From: Margaritifera margaritifera
Taxonomy: Eukaryota; Mollusca; Bivalvia; Unionida; Margaritiferidae
DNA: 64,000 bases
Reading direction: 5' to 3'
NCBI GenBank assembly: GCA_029931535.1
Contig: JAQPZY010001295.1
Coordinates: 620,001 to 684,000 of the forward strand
Below, one piece after another: positions 47,955 through 59,505 of this stretch. The notes beneath the pieces were generated by a model. It saw only the letters and a list, made by a program, of their open reading frames with translations, had not been told where the DNA came from and made no database searches. Both the position numbers and the translations under genes were made by a program. Each line of letters opens with the position of its first letter. Position 1 is the first letter of the stretch.

Positions 47955-48245
47955 AGAGATCATGTCCTAAGTAACATTCATCAAGTTTGATTAAAACTGG
48001 TTCAACCGCTCTGGAGAAGTTGAAATAGGTTATCATATGATTGCTATGGAAGCCGCATAGTTGGTAGGGGAGCCACCTGAACATAATTGTAGCAGAGCAT
48101 TTCCTAAGAAATGTTTCTGTCTAGTTTGATAGGTTTTGGTGAAGATCGTTTTGAGAAGACGTTAAAATAACGATGTTGACGGACGGCGAACGATAGACAA
48201 CGCACGCCGGACACAGGGCAAAACTAAAAGCTAAAAACTCAATGA
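47955..48245. mobile_element. Possible interspersed repeat ending in a GACGGACGGCGAACG block
   Basis: A block reading AACATTCATCAAGTTTGATT, then GTTTGATAGGTTTTGGTGAA and finally ACGGACGGCGAACGATAGAC-ACGCACGCCGGACA resembles, from memory, a repeat common in molluscs and other lophotrochozoans that ends in such ACGGACG/CGCCGGAC strings. No termini or target duplication were defined. Confidence 0.35.
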
Positions 48246-48510
48246 TATTCTAACTAAGCTGATGTAGTAATTTCATTGCCAATTTATTGTGTGTAAGCCT
48301 ATCAAATAACACTCTCCTGTTCTTCTTACTTTGAATATGAACATGTATTGCATTTTTCATCCAATGTTCAAATTGCATTCATCAAAGAGTAAATTTATTT
48401 CGATATATAAGACAATATATTCTTGTTACTGTTTCCAGACTTTTAAACGGATACATCGAACATTATTTAACAGATAAAGAACTTATTCTGTACGAAACTC
48501 AAATTTTTAT

Positions 48511-48537
48511 ATAATAATAATAATTAATAATAATAAT

Positions 48538-48575
<38 letters not shown>
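48511..48575. repeat. (AAT)n microsatellite; probable reverse-strand LINE/SINE 3' tail
   Basis: The AAT run is followed by ACATTTATTGCATGCATCAG and CATATACAGTACATACAAGG, a layout often seen at reverse-oriented 3' ends of non-LTR elements. The body was not recognised. Confidence 0.8.
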
Positions 48576-48576
<1 letters not shown>

Positions 48577-48766
48577 ATTTATTGCATGCATCAGTCCATA
48601 AACATATACAGTACATACAAGGCACAAAGGACGGAAAAGAAATGAATGCAACAATTTATTTTCTCAAACAATGATGTGTGACGACTACATGCATACAAAT
48701 ACAGTAATTTCTATTTTAAATGGATACACACTTTTGTATTTGTTAATTGTACACAAATCTGACCAG

Positions 48767-48985
48767 CAACATTATGGACAAATATGTTCAAAGTAATGTG
48801 GCATAGTTCATACCATACAAGACAACATTATGAACGAATGTGCTCAAAGTAATGTGGCAACTCTTATAGCATACGATAAAACGTTATGGACAAACATGCC
48901 CAAAGTACCATGGCGCTTCTCATACATATGAAACAACGTTATCGACAAATATCCCCTAAGTACTGTAGCACCTCTCATAACATGA
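48767..48985. repeat. Tandem repeat, about 55-bp unit, 4 copies
   Basis: Units start at about 48767, 48822, 48878 and 48932. Each begins ACAAC(A/G)TTAT-GACAAAT-T and continues CAAAGTA-TGTGGC-CTTCTCATA. The copies are diverged but evenly spaced (54-56 bp). Confidence 0.85.
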
Positions 48986-50015
48986 GACTATGGAACCATT
49001 TATTTTAACACACATTCAGTGGTACCATTCTATGACGTTAAAAATGTGTCCTCAGCGGAAAATTCGAATAGCAAATATATTTTGATTTTAAAAGTTCATT
49101 ACTGCGAACTTCCTTTTTTCTCCTTATCTTTGTTTTCCTTATTTCTCTTTGTATGCTGCTTCTCTTCTTTTTATTTTTCTTATCCTTTCACATTTTCTTC
49201 TTCATTCTTCTCTCTATGTTCAGTTTTTATAATACTTTATTTGACAATTTCCTTTATTCAACATACCAGATCTATTAGGCTTTATTTCCAGTTTGTAGCT
49301 TTAATTATTTGTGCCGCATGATGTATTTGTCTTATATATTGATGGATGTCAGACTCCGCCCACGCTAAGTATGATGTTAACAGATAGAACCTGACAATGG
49401 CCTGATGACCAATTATATCGCTGGGTAGGTGTGAGTGCTTATATAGTTACAAGCAGGCTTTCATTTTATTTCCTGGCTTGTGAGAGGAATTCCGATACCT
49501 TCATGGCGGCCACAATATCACATATACAAAGTCAAATCGCCATCACTTCAAAATTTGTCAACCAAATTTTGTGAAAATTTAAGCATATAATGACAATTAT
49601 TACTTTAAATGGGAGTTTGTATATAATGAAGACTTTGAATTTTACATAGATTTAAATTGCTAATAAATAGCACGCCTATCTCTGCTCTGGGGATCCATCA
49701 GCTGGCGACGCTCAGTGACTTTCTATGATTTGAAGCCCAGCACCAGTGTAATGGCTACAGTTTTGGCAATAAAATGTTTCAAATGTCACGAAAAACGAAA
49801 AACGAAAAAAAACTAAAAATAAAAAATAAGATCAAATTGGCTGCTGACGCCGTTATTTTATAAACTGAGGACTTTAACTTGACTGTGCAAGGCCTATAAG
49901 AGATATGACACAAATTTTATGTTTTTGATTTTTGATTTTGTTGTGTGTTCGTGTGTGTGTATGCGCGCATGTGTTTTCCATTAATTACACCGTGTAACAA
50001 TTGTTTGTTGTTTTG
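48986..50015. other. No recognised gene
   Basis: Sequence with a short open frame (49019-49321) rich in Phe, Ser and Leu, which reads as low-complexity pyrimidine-rich DNA rather than a gene. It leads to the left inverted repeat at 50016. Confidence 0.4.
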
Positions 50016-50142
50016 GTTCCTGGGGAGTAAGTGTTATTTCTTAATTGCTTATGCCTCAAAAGTATAGAAAATGGCTATTATTCCCCACAAACTTTGCTTT
50101 TGTGACCGGGACAGTAATATTTTGAAATTTACCTATTTTCCA
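50016..50142 (+). repeat. Left terminal inverted repeat
   Basis: 127 bp starting GTTCCTGGGGAGTAAGTG and ending ACCTATTTTCCA. It pairs with 51903-52029 with only a handful of mismatches or indels. Confidence 0.9.
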
Positions 50143-50298
50143 GAACATTCCATATATATTCAGTGCTGCGTAAACATTGAGTAACTTCTAGAACTTTCCT
50201 GTAATATAATTAGTAGTATAAATGCAGGGTCCATAAGCCCACCAGTTCAGTTTAGTTCCAGCTGCCTAAGTGGATACATATCTGCATTTTTCTGAGAT

Positions 50299-51784
50299 GG
50301 CATCAAGAGGCTGCAAGCATCCGGCAGACGCATTTTTGCTATGTCTACGGCCAATTTATCAAGACAAGAGCGAAAAAGTACTCCGTGGAAGCATCTGCTA
50401 AGATTTGAGGTCTACAAGGCATATTTCGGCATGCCTGTCGGGGATCAAGACAAACCCTGGGCACCTCATTTCACCTGCGAGCACTGCAAAAATACTCTGG
50501 AAGGTAAGATGGACAATTGTTGCTCGGAATTTTATGTTATAAAATATGTTAACATTTCTTAAATTATAATAGTTTTTAATTTTAAAATGTTTTAAAATTT
50601 TCAATGTTATTGAAAAGATATATCATATATGAAAAATGTTGCGAGAATCTCCTACACATTAGTCATGGGAGAAGTAAATGTAGTTTTGTAGGATGGTACA
50701 GAGGGGAAAAGAGAGCCATGAAGTTCGCTATCCCAAAAATTTGGCGGGAACCCACTGACCACTCAAGCAACTGCTACTTCTGCATGGCCGACCCTTCCAA
50801 ACGTCGGACTGGCAAGAATGCACCTGCTATCTTGTATCCGGACCTTCCTTCATCCATCGCCCCGGTTCTCCACTGCCATGAGCTCCCTGTACCCACTCCT
50901 CCGGAGAGAGTGCAGTCGTCTTTAGAAGAGAGCAGCAGGTCAGAGAGCGAGGAAGACGTTGTAGATCCAGATGACAATTTCAGAGGTGGAGCTGAGGAGA
51001 GAAACCCATACTACCCCAACCAAAAAGACCTCAACGACTTGATTAGAGATTTTGGTCCAACGCCGAGCTTTTGACATCTAGGCTCAAGCAGTGGAACTTG
51101 TTGGATGAAAGTGTGCAAGTCGCAGATCAGAGGAAGCGTCCAAAACCTTTTTCCAGCTTCTTCACCCGTCAAGATGGGGTCTGCTTCTGCCACAATGTGA
51201 CCAGTCTGTTCGAGGCAATCGGAATCCCCTGTAACAATGCATGAGTGGCGCCGCTTCATTGACAGCTCATCCAGGAGCCTCAAAGCCGTGCTGCTCCATA
51301 ATGGTAACAAATACCCGTCTCTTCCCCTGGGTCACTCGGTGCACCTCAAAGAATATTACAACAGCATCAAGACCTTGCTGGACGCCTTGAAGTATGATGA
51401 ATACTGCTGGGAGGTCATAGGAGACATCAAAATGGTGGCATTCCTGATGGGTCAAAAAGGCGTTTTTACAAAGTTTCCCTGCTATCTTTGCCTTTGTGAC
51501 AGCAGGGACACCAAGGCGAACTACCACAAGCGGGACTGGCCACAGCGGACCGAGTTATTTGTGGGGAGGAACAACGTCAAGTGGGAGCCACTGGTGGACC
51601 CCTGGTAGGTGCTGATGCCACCACTGCACATCAAATTGGGCCTTATGAAACAAATATACTGGACTTTGAACGCCGCTACCAAGGACAGTATAACGAGAAC
51701 ATGATGGGAGACTACATTTGGGGGCTGATTCGTGAAAGCGATTTACAGTATAATCGTAAATCTCGAAAAACTACTCACTTCTAA
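50299..51784 (+). pseudogene. Uncharacterised transposon-encoded protein, frameshifted and internally deleted
   Basis: The reading starts MASRGCKHPADAF at 50299, then shifts frame several times. Recognisable blocks are YKAYFGMPVGDQDKPWAPHF followed by TCEHC (to about 50490) and an AT-rich intron-like gap after LEG at GGTAAGATGG (about 50503). Then GWYRGEKRAMKFAIPKIWRE and PTDHSSNCYFCMADPSKRR (about 50690-50815), an acidic linker (ESSRSESEEDVVDPDDN), and NPYYPNQKDLNDLIRD. After that come RSLKAVLLHNGNKYPSLPLG, FPCYLCLCDSRDTKA, and the C-terminal GLIRESDLQYNRKSRKTTHF ending with a stop at 51782-51784. Cys-His pairs suggest zinc binding. Function is unknown; a role in mobility is inferred from the inverted repeats. 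Confidence 0.85.
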
Positions 51785-51902
51785 ATCTTTTGTAGTCATT
51801 TTTGTATCACTTTAGTATAAATACATGTCAATTTTTATTTATATGTTGTTGCTTTTCTGACTTTATGTGAACGAAAAGACACAAATTCGCCCGTTTTCTC
51901 AT

Positions 51903-52029
51903 TGGAAATAGGTAAATTTCAAAATATCACTGTCCTGGTCACAAAAGCAAAGTTTGTGGGGAATAATAGTCATTTTCTATACTTTTTTGGCATAAGCAAT
52001 TAGGAAATAACACTTACTACCCAGGAACA
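51903..52029 (-). repeat. Right terminal inverted repeat
   Basis: 127 bp starting TGGAAATAGGTAAATTTC and ending CACTTACTACCCAGGAAC, inverted relative to 50016-50142. Confidence 0.9.
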
Positions 52030-53220
52030 CAAATTTTTTTACATAGTGTTATTTATGAAATTATCAAATATTATAAAATCAATACAATCAATACATCATA
52101 TGAGGATTTCTGTTAATTACTAAAATTTCCAGGTTTAGCTTTCGAATTACATTCGGAACTTATATTTACCAATTAAGTTGAAGATAATATCTAATTTTAA
52201 TAAAATATAATATAAATTAACAAAGGGTTCCATTGAGTGTCATAAGAAAAATATGTTTGTCATACAGAAAATATTTATTGCAATAATAATTAAAACCTTT
52301 GCTAATAAACTGATGTCGCCATGCATTTGTGAAGACGTGGAGACGGACCAGATTTATTTTTTCTTTCAGGAGATCATTTAAATGGAATTAGTAACCACCA
52401 GTTAACACATTGATAAAGCTTGATTAAACGTACTTAATTGCTATTTCATACATCTTCATAATGATCTAAACTAAAATCTTCAAAGATGAGAAATTGGTGT
52501 CACATACATGCATGGTGAGCGACTAAAACCATGATGAAAATGACTACATTTTACAGCTTTTCTTGGCTCAATTACTAATTGCAGGATAAAAGGTTAGGAA
52601 GAGATGTATTATTTGTAGCTTCTGTACCTTTTATTTCATATTCATCCGTCGAAAACTTGTAAAAGTGGGATTTGTATTGTGGAAAGTAGTTAGTCATAGT
52701 AATGTTGATTCGTAGTGAGAGTCACTCTTATAAATATTCCTGATCAAAGTCCCAATCTTTTAATATATGATTCAATGTATATTAGCTTCATCTTTATAAT
52801 CGTGTACCTGTCCATTTATTTTGTTTTCAAATCGTTCTTACTTTGTAACATTTAGTACTGGATATTAATTATTCAGTTAGTAAAACTTGTTCAGCATCCT
52901 CGCACCCGTCCTTTTGCTGCCATATGTTTGGAAATCAGACTCGCCGAAGGAGCAGGAGCCTGAATAAAAGTACATGCAATGCAAGTATGATTCCTATTTT
53001 AAGAAGGTTGAATAAAAGTAAATGTGATATGAATATAATTACTATTGCAGGAAGCTCCTGTGAACAGTTTTTCTACTGTCAAATTAGTGGTAAACTATAC
53101 TAGTTTTAAATTCTTTTTCGGTTCTTTTATCGATGCCTTTTACTCCCAGTTCCGTTCATCCATAAATCATCGTTACTTCTACATTCCTTTCTGTTCCATC
53201 AGTAATGGTGGGCATTTCAA
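52030..53220. other. No recognised gene
   Basis: AT-rich sequence between the inverted-repeat element and the HSPA12-like relic. No motif was recognised. Confidence 0.4.
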
Positions 53221-53223
53221 TTA

Positions 53224-54121
53224 AAATATAACCAATTTTTTCACATCCTCATCTGTGACATAATCAGTTTCTAACGACTCAGTTTGATAAATGTCACATA
53301 GCATCTCTCTTTGGTCCCCCTCTATTGGTTGATATATTTTTGCCGGCTGCTCTTCGTTTAAAGGTATTATTTGATTCCTTTTTTTATTGAATGCTGAAGA
53401 CGTCCTGGCACCAAATCGTGCCAGTAGAATCGACCATTTTCTTTTCCTCTGGGTGCTCTTGAGGATTAAATGGTACACACGTGTCTATACCATCGGTGAA
53501 AAGATAAATTCTGCATTCAAAGATGTCAGGGTTTTGGCCGTTGATAACAGCCCCTTTCAAGATTGCATATAAAGGATTTGCTGGTACATGGAAATTCTTT
53601 TTCAAACTTATCTTGCACGATACCTGACTCTGCAAGGCCTCCAACTAAGACGATTTTCACTTGAAGTATCATTGTTAACGACAGACTGCAGATATTTCAT
53701 TATCACTTGCAACGATTCACCGAAGAGCTTTTCACTTATGATTTTTGTTTTGAAATATAAACCATTTTCCGTCGTATCGAAATATCTTGAATATTCGTTC
53801 TTCTCATCTTTGGCGATTACCTTTTTGATGTCTTACCAGACCTGCACAGGAAGAGGAAGTTTGACATATTCTTCGTCAGGCTCTTCGTTTTCCCGCAACC
53901 CGACCTTTTGTCGCTCGAATATTAGCTCCATTTCGAAAACATCAGCTCTCGTACAGGACGCGAAAGGCGAAGTCCCATTCTTTGTCTTGAATACCTCCGT
54001 GACTAGCTGGGAAAATGCATCGTTTATTCTGTAACCTTTCCAAGGTCCGCCGGTAGCACTCATAATCTGCCTCATCTGACCATTTCTAACGCTTCTACAT
54101 CTGTTATGTCAATAGTTCCTC
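53224..54121 (-). pseudogene. HSPA12-like Hsp70-family pseudogene, 3' part
   Basis: Read on the - strand, a pyrimidine-rich acceptor (TTTTTCTCTTGCAG) at 54122 is followed by GGTIDITDVEALEMV, the phosphate-2 region of an Hsp70-type ATPase. Next come RQIMSATGGPWKGYRINDAF (about 54072-54010), an acidic helix, LPLPVQVW then a stop (about 53830), and KIVLVGGLAESGIVQ (about 53664-53620). The last blocks are NPLYAILKGAVINGQNPDIF and YLFTDGIDTCVPFNPQEHPE (about 53580-53450), and IIPLNEEQPAKI. This block order, including the A-LKGAV-G-P signature and the long C-terminal insertion, is that of HSPA12A/B-like proteins, greatly expanded in molluscs. At least two frameshifts and one stop disable it. The intron acceptor argues against a retrocopy. 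Upstream exons were not found. Confidence 0.85.
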
Positions 54122-54124
54122 CTG

Positions 54125-56229
54125 CAAGAGAAAAAGGAAATGTAAAAGAAATCGGAATATTTTGTATCTCCTTCTTGAACATTATTTCGTGCTATGTTGG
54201 GCAATCACGCGGAACGGTCAGTGGCAGCATGGACCACCCAAGTACAGAATCCGTTCTCTGGGTTTGGCTCTTTTCTAATCGCCTGAAACTGATACATTTT
54301 GATCTCAAAACTTCACGTCAGAATGTACACAAATTTTGAAATTCTAAAATTGTTCTCACAGTAAAATCAAAATGAGGGAATTAGCAATATGGCGAATTTT
54401 GATGAAATATAAAAAGTTGATGCATCTTATTTATGCATGTGCTTTGAGCATGTTAGAACTATTGTGTCAGAATGTTCAGATGATACAATTGCAATATGGT
54501 GTTCTACTATATTATTTATTTTTAAAGAAATAAATTTAAAACAGAAAAACAATCTCGCATCAAAGAAGCAATGCCAACGCCACACAATCAGTAACGTTTT
54601 CATTACATATGAAAAGGTATCCAGCCATCTGTTTGGGCAAAAAAACATGATATCTCATAGGTTACCAAATTCCACGAAACGTTGTCACAATTGTATGCTA
54701 GCGAATCTTAAAGGCAAATCATACTATTTATGTACGCACTGATACGCGTTACACAATGGCATCATACCTCGCTCTTATGACATTAGGAACCTTTTCATTT
54801 TTCATTAAAAAGTATAACGAGAAAAAAAGATGCATAGTTTTAAACTTTTCATTAAAACACAAATGAGGGTAACGAACGTATTAACAAAAGTTCGCAGTAG
54901 TAAAAAAAAGATGCGACTCGCCATTTATATTGCAATATGGGCCATGTAGAGGAGAACAGTGACGAATTACACAACTAATCTAAGTGCTGATGAATCGGTA
55001 TAATAATCAAAGTTGTCTGAAGGAAGATGGTCCGGACATTATACAATATTATTATGCCCAAACTCAGACTCACCTTGAATATTTGCCATACGACTGACTT
55101 ATGTCAAAAGACTGACCCACCAGACATCATAAGTTTGAGTTGAATTTATGTTTGAGCATGGGAATTGTTTAATAACCACCCAATTTGGTTGCATATGATT
55201 GAGTGACACTAGATATTGAGTACAATAGGCAGTTTATTGCAAGCAAGCAAGCGCACGCGCGAGAGAAAGAGAGAGAGAGAGTATTCCAGATTCAAAGATG
55301 AGATGAATCACTATTCAGTTTTCCTCACAAACTTTATCTTTCCATGTAATGTCCGTGTTTCATCGTGTATCCTTTTCGTTTTTTTCTTCATCAATCCATC
55401 GCAGAAAGAACTACAACGTAGACAAATAATTTACTTTTAATCTCAATTCATATCTTTTAAAAAATAGTTACATGACACTTTTCAGATAGCATTAAGTCAT
55501 TGCCATAATCTCAATTGATCGTTTGTCACTTTTATTTTGGAAGACAGACATATTCATACACCAGATTTGAAGGTATCAACGTAAATGTATCATACGCGGT
55601 ACATGTAATACCTGTATACAATTTTAAACACTCATTGCTTGTGACAAAAGTATGTGTACCGCCTAATGTTCGCACATTTGCATGGCTTTGCAAAATTATA
55701 GAAAAGGAGTAGAACATTTTTTTAATGAAAACTATCTTATCCACAAATTATTCTACATGCTAAAATTCATTGTCAACAGCATGCAAGTAGATGAACGTAA
55801 TAAAATATAAAATAGAAACAATTACTTGCTCTGGGAAATATAAAAGAAATGTATAGTAGTTCTAACATTTTTGTGGACTTCAATATGTCAAAGTACATTT
55901 TAGTAATAAAATAAATAAGCTTGTTTATACTGGGTAAAATTAACAAAAATCAACAACCACCTAAAACTAGACTTTGACTATAAACAATTTTTGATTGACA
56001 AGGAGAGTACCAACTTTATTTCAAGATACCCTGTAGTTTTACATTTGACTCCTGTCCTGGGGACCCAGGGGCTAGTTAGAGGAGTAAAGTCTAATCTGTG
56101 ACAAATATTCTCAAAGCCCATCAACTTTGCACCCACGAACACTCGCTTTGGCGATGTCCTTAATTGGTATCCATGTTCGAGGAGAACCAGAGGTCGCACT
56201 TTACTTCTGAAAACTTCCTGCATATCTAC
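54125..56229. other. No recognised gene
   Basis: AT-rich sequence with a GA microsatellite near 55262-55280. The frames 55515-55712 (+) and 55978-56223 (-) have no recognised motif. The missing 5' exons of the HSPA12-like gene would be expected on the - strand here but were not identified. Confidence 0.4.
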
Positions 56230-57096
56230 TGTTACGACTAGGGGTAATGTAACAAAAGAAAAGACTCAAATAAGCTTTCAAGATTTAAAATACAAATATT
56301 TAATTTCCTAAAATATTAAAATATTTCAACAAACAATCAAAGTGAAAGAATTAAAAATAACTTACAGTATAGAATATCCTTAAAAGTCCTGAATTGTTCT
56401 AAAGTTCAATGACCCGGTAGTTAATCCAAATATTCCGAATGAAGTCGGTTCCGAATGAAACCTCCAAAGTGCTGATGTATTAACAAGAATCAATCAGTTA
56501 TATCCAAGTATTATTAATTCCAAGTAATCCTTGTGAATATGGAATATCACACAAGTTCTAGAAATGTTTCCGATAATTCCAACAGAGCTGTATAATTCTT
56601 AAAGTTTAAGTAGCAGTACTGAATCCAAAATGTACTGTATAATAATATATCTCTGAAGCAGAATATCCACATAAAATGAACCAATCTCGTTTATGACCTC
56701 TCAGGCTGAACGTACTATGAAACAATGACGAACGCTCCAATACATCTTATTATATAGCTTCTGACTGCGTAAATCAAATAAAACCCCAAGTATTCTACGT
56801 CTCAAACAAATACATCAGAATTTGATCTTAAACTCTAATTTCTGGTCAACAAAATGAATCACTCCTCTGGAATTGTGAAATCTAGGTCAGAAGTTAAAAA
56901 GTACAAATTCTCACGTGCTAGGTCACGTGACATGACTCATGGTTTAACCGACAATATTGATTTTCCCAAGACCAATGTACTGAGTCACATGTACCGTATA
57001 TGTACTTTCTGCAAGACGACAGCTGTTAGACTATTATGCAGAGATCATAAAACTATACCATTATTTTAAAACAAAATGATACATAATTCCGTAACA
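56230..57096 (-). mobile_element. Solo LTR of the gypsy family
   Basis: 867 bp. It starts TGTTACGACTAGGGGTAATG and ends ATTCCGTAACA, in the same orientation as the LTRs at 26715-27555 and 31559-32345 and alignable over most of its length, but clearly more diverged. A 4-bp target duplication CTAC flanks it (56226-56229 and 57097-57100). No internal sequence is present, so it arose by LTR-LTR recombination. It is an older or sister subfamily of the full element. Confidence 0.9.
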
Positions 57097-57099
57097 CTA

Positions 57100-57994
57100 C
57101 ACTATACGTGGAAAATCCAAAAAAAGTTAGGGCAGGAGATCATTTATGGCTATAAAGGATTTTACAGCTTTATCTATCTCCAGAACCCTCTGTTTAATGG
57201 CCACGACTACATGATTTATTGTCATCCTAGTTTTGTCCTTTTGACCCTGCTCGTATTCACTGGGGTTCGGTGAGGGTTTTAGATCCATTCAATGCGTAAA
57301 TTCTCTCAAATACCATTGATTTGACATCCATGGTGTCATGTCTTGGTGATGTTCTATAGTTTGCCCTTTTGGACCTCTTTGAACGCCTCCCCAGCCTTAG
57401 AGACCCCCCAGACCGACCGTGAACAACATGCATGGTATATCTTTAGTAATTTAGGAAATGTACAAAAATGAAAATGAAAATGAAAAGCGTAATCAACAAA
57501 GATTAAAGAGCATGTGATAAATGTTTTACCTTCAACCCTGCTATGTCCCGCCCCCCGTCACAGGAGAATTCCAAAAGCATCCAGCAAATCTACTAACCTA
57601 AGAAAATCTTCTGACAAGTGTGACCGCTCTATCATGAACGGTAAAGGAGTTCTTGAGATTATAAGAAACGTGACCAACTTACATACGTAAATAGTAGGTA
57701 CATTTGAAGATGAACCTAGTATATCCGCTTTTTATTCTTCTAAAAAAACAAAAAAACTAAATGCGTATAGTAAGTGAAATGATTGTGAGCACAAATTAGA
57801 GCAAATTGGAAATACATAATATTTCCAAACTTACTTAATTGGGATCTAGGCATAGATCACAATTTATATTACCAATTAAGAAAAGTATTAATTTCTCGTA
57901 ACTTAGTAACATCCCTTATCCATGTTAATTTTAGAACTTTAACTTTAATCAGCATCAGAGAGCCATTATTGTGCTAACGTGTTGTTAAACTCTA
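57100..57994. other. No recognised gene
   Basis: No coding block, splice-flanked exon or transposon motif was recognised between the solo LTR and the ACAT repeat. Confidence 0.4.
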
Positions 57995-58058
57995 ATACAT
58001 ACATACATACATACATACATACATACATACATACATACACACATACATGCATACATAC
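57995..58058. repeat. (ACAT)n microsatellite
   Basis: About 16 ACAT units with two interruptions near the right end. Confidence 0.95.
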
Positions 58059-58491
58059 GTAGTATCCATACAATACATGGACAATAATAACACGGAGAAC
58101 ATGTACATAAATGTACCTTCCAACATATTCTTCTAAAATTGTGTCTTGATTTACCTAAACACAAAATCTCAAAACAATTCTAGGCTCCTACATGTTAGAA
58201 TCACTTGGGGGAATTTACAACAAGAGATATATAAAGAACAATGTGTGCAATAATAATAAACGAGCGGGTTTTGTGTCTATTACATAGAGAACCAACATGT
58301 TTTGCCCTAATTCCAGGTTGTGAACAAAGGACGGAAACACAGCGTGACGAACAATCAACGCCATTTACAAAATTTGCTAAAGAAATTATATCCCTTTAGA
58401 GTCCTGCATGGAGGTCTAAAGGAAAGGTGCAAGAGAACGGTGTAGCGGGATAATGGACAGGAAGTATATATATGTATATATTTATATATAA
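58059..58491. other. No recognised gene
   Basis: No motif recognised. It ends in AATAATAATA just before the Penelope-like fragment. Confidence 0.4.
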
Positions 58492-59000
58492 CTAATAATA
58501 ATAATAATTATAATTATTGTAGAATGTAAAAATAATAAATGTAATAACTTGGGTAAACATTATCGCAAAAAGTGTGTACGTGTGAAAAACTGATGGCTGG
58601 CTGTCATTTTGATAAGACTGCAACGGGAAGGTTATATTTTTTTCATATAGAACGAACTCCCCGTGAGTTTTCAATTGTAGTATGCAGTATCGTTCCTTAT
58701 GTGTGCGGTCAATGTCGGTCCACCCCAGGTTTGATTCAATCGGCAGCATCTTGAGGGACTCGACTAAATGTCCTCTCGAGTTGTAGTGGTTGGTGACTTT
58801 CGCGTTGAGTTTGTAGCGAAAGTGGCTTTTGTGATTATTAATTCGCTTTCGAAATCAACGGTTTCGCCAACATATTGAGTGGCACAGATTTGGCATGTCA
58901 AAAGATAGATTACATTTTTGGCTCGACATCTTAACTTCTGATTTATCGTGTAGCTAATGCCTTTCGTCGAATTTCTGAACTATTCGGTATCGGGCATATG
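58492..59000 (-). mobile_element. Penelope-like element fragment: GIY-YIG endonuclease
   Basis: The - strand from about 58970 reads STKGISYTINQKLRCRAK, then NVIYLLTCQICATQYVGET, a frameshift, and NNHKSHFRYKLNAKV. The conserved NSRGHLVESLKMLPIESNL and TDIDRTHKERYCILQLKTHG follow, and the frame ends at 58492. This is a GIY-YIG nuclease with a CQIC-type knuckle, the C-terminal domain of Penelope-like elements. A single frameshift lies inside the nuclease core, and the RT part is missing. It is a different copy from the one at 18 kb, with a different sequence. Confidence 0.85.
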
Positions 59001-59321
59001 CTTGCAAATTAGGTACGATGATTGGTTCAGAAATTATTACTTACATTTTTTAACAATTAAATAAGCAAAATTTAGTAATTTTGATTTTTTATCAATCAAA
59101 ATGTTACGTATTGCAATTATTTTAATATTATATAGTAAAATTTGAGCCATTCATCTTTCGCCCATCCATTACGTGTACCACAGAAGCGCTCTTCACTAAG
59201 AAGGTAGCGAATTTTGAATTCAAGGATATACAATAAGTGGATATTTGCAAAAAAATATGTAATTCTTCTATGGAACAGGATTCCAAGAGCTGATTCGAGT
59301 TAATGATAAGTAGAAACTTAC

Positions 59322-59460
59322 CTTTGCATCTACCTCCGTTCTCAAATTGATGAAGGAATGTGTCGTAGAGTCGCTTATGTCTGTACGAACCGGCAAATTG
59401 TAGCATGAGCGTAACTTTGTCGGGGCAAATGGAATCTCGCCTGGGTTTTGACATGGCCAA
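59322..59460 (-). CDS. Candidate coding exon, unidentified
   Basis: On the - strand an ATG in a fair context (TTGGCCATGT) at 59451-59453 opens AMSKPRRDSICPDKVT and RLYDTFLHQFENGGRCK, ending at a consensus donor GCAAAG|GTAAGTT (exon end 59322). An upstream in-frame stop supports the ATG as the first codon. The composition is protein-like (charged and aromatic mix), and the donor fits consensus better than others in the window apart from metalloprotease exons 1 and 3. I recognise no domain, and no partner exon was found downstream. It may be a first exon of a gene on the - strand or an artefact. Confidence 0.25.
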
Positions 59461-59484
59461 ACTCGTCTAAGTTTGAGTCACTGT

Positions 59485-59505
59485 CTGCCCCCTCCCCCCC
59501 CCCAC
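59485..59505. repeat. C-rich tract
   Basis: GCCCCCTCCCCCCCCCCACC. A similar pure C tract occurs at 33427-33438. Confidence 0.9.

Larger units (their letters stand above)
50016..52029 (+). mobile_element. DNA-transposon-like element with about 127-bp terminal inverted repeats, internally deleted
   Basis: The left arm (50016-50142) and right arm (51903-52029) are near-perfect inverted copies. Outer ends read GTTCCTGGG(G/T)AGTAAGTG; inner shared blocks include TTCCCCACAAACTTTGC and TTTGAAATTTACCTATTT. Between them is a decayed gene of an uncharacterised protein family. I recall closely similar sequences from several unrelated invertebrates, usually longer, which suggests a mobile element. The C-terminal block (ILDFERRYQGQYNENMMGDY) follows abruptly after the middle block, so an internal deletion of several hundred bp is inferred. 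Arms and coding blocks are much less eroded than other elements here. The transposase superfamily and target duplication could not be determined. Confidence 0.85.

Noticed and set aside
47683..47963. Ser-Leu and Arg-Glu repeat frames on both strands
   Set aside because: Translation of the (CT)n tract.
49019..49321. 100-codon Phe/Ser/Leu-rich + strand frame, possible membrane protein
   Set aside because: The composition follows from a pyrimidine-rich tract, and no start context or conserved motif is seen.
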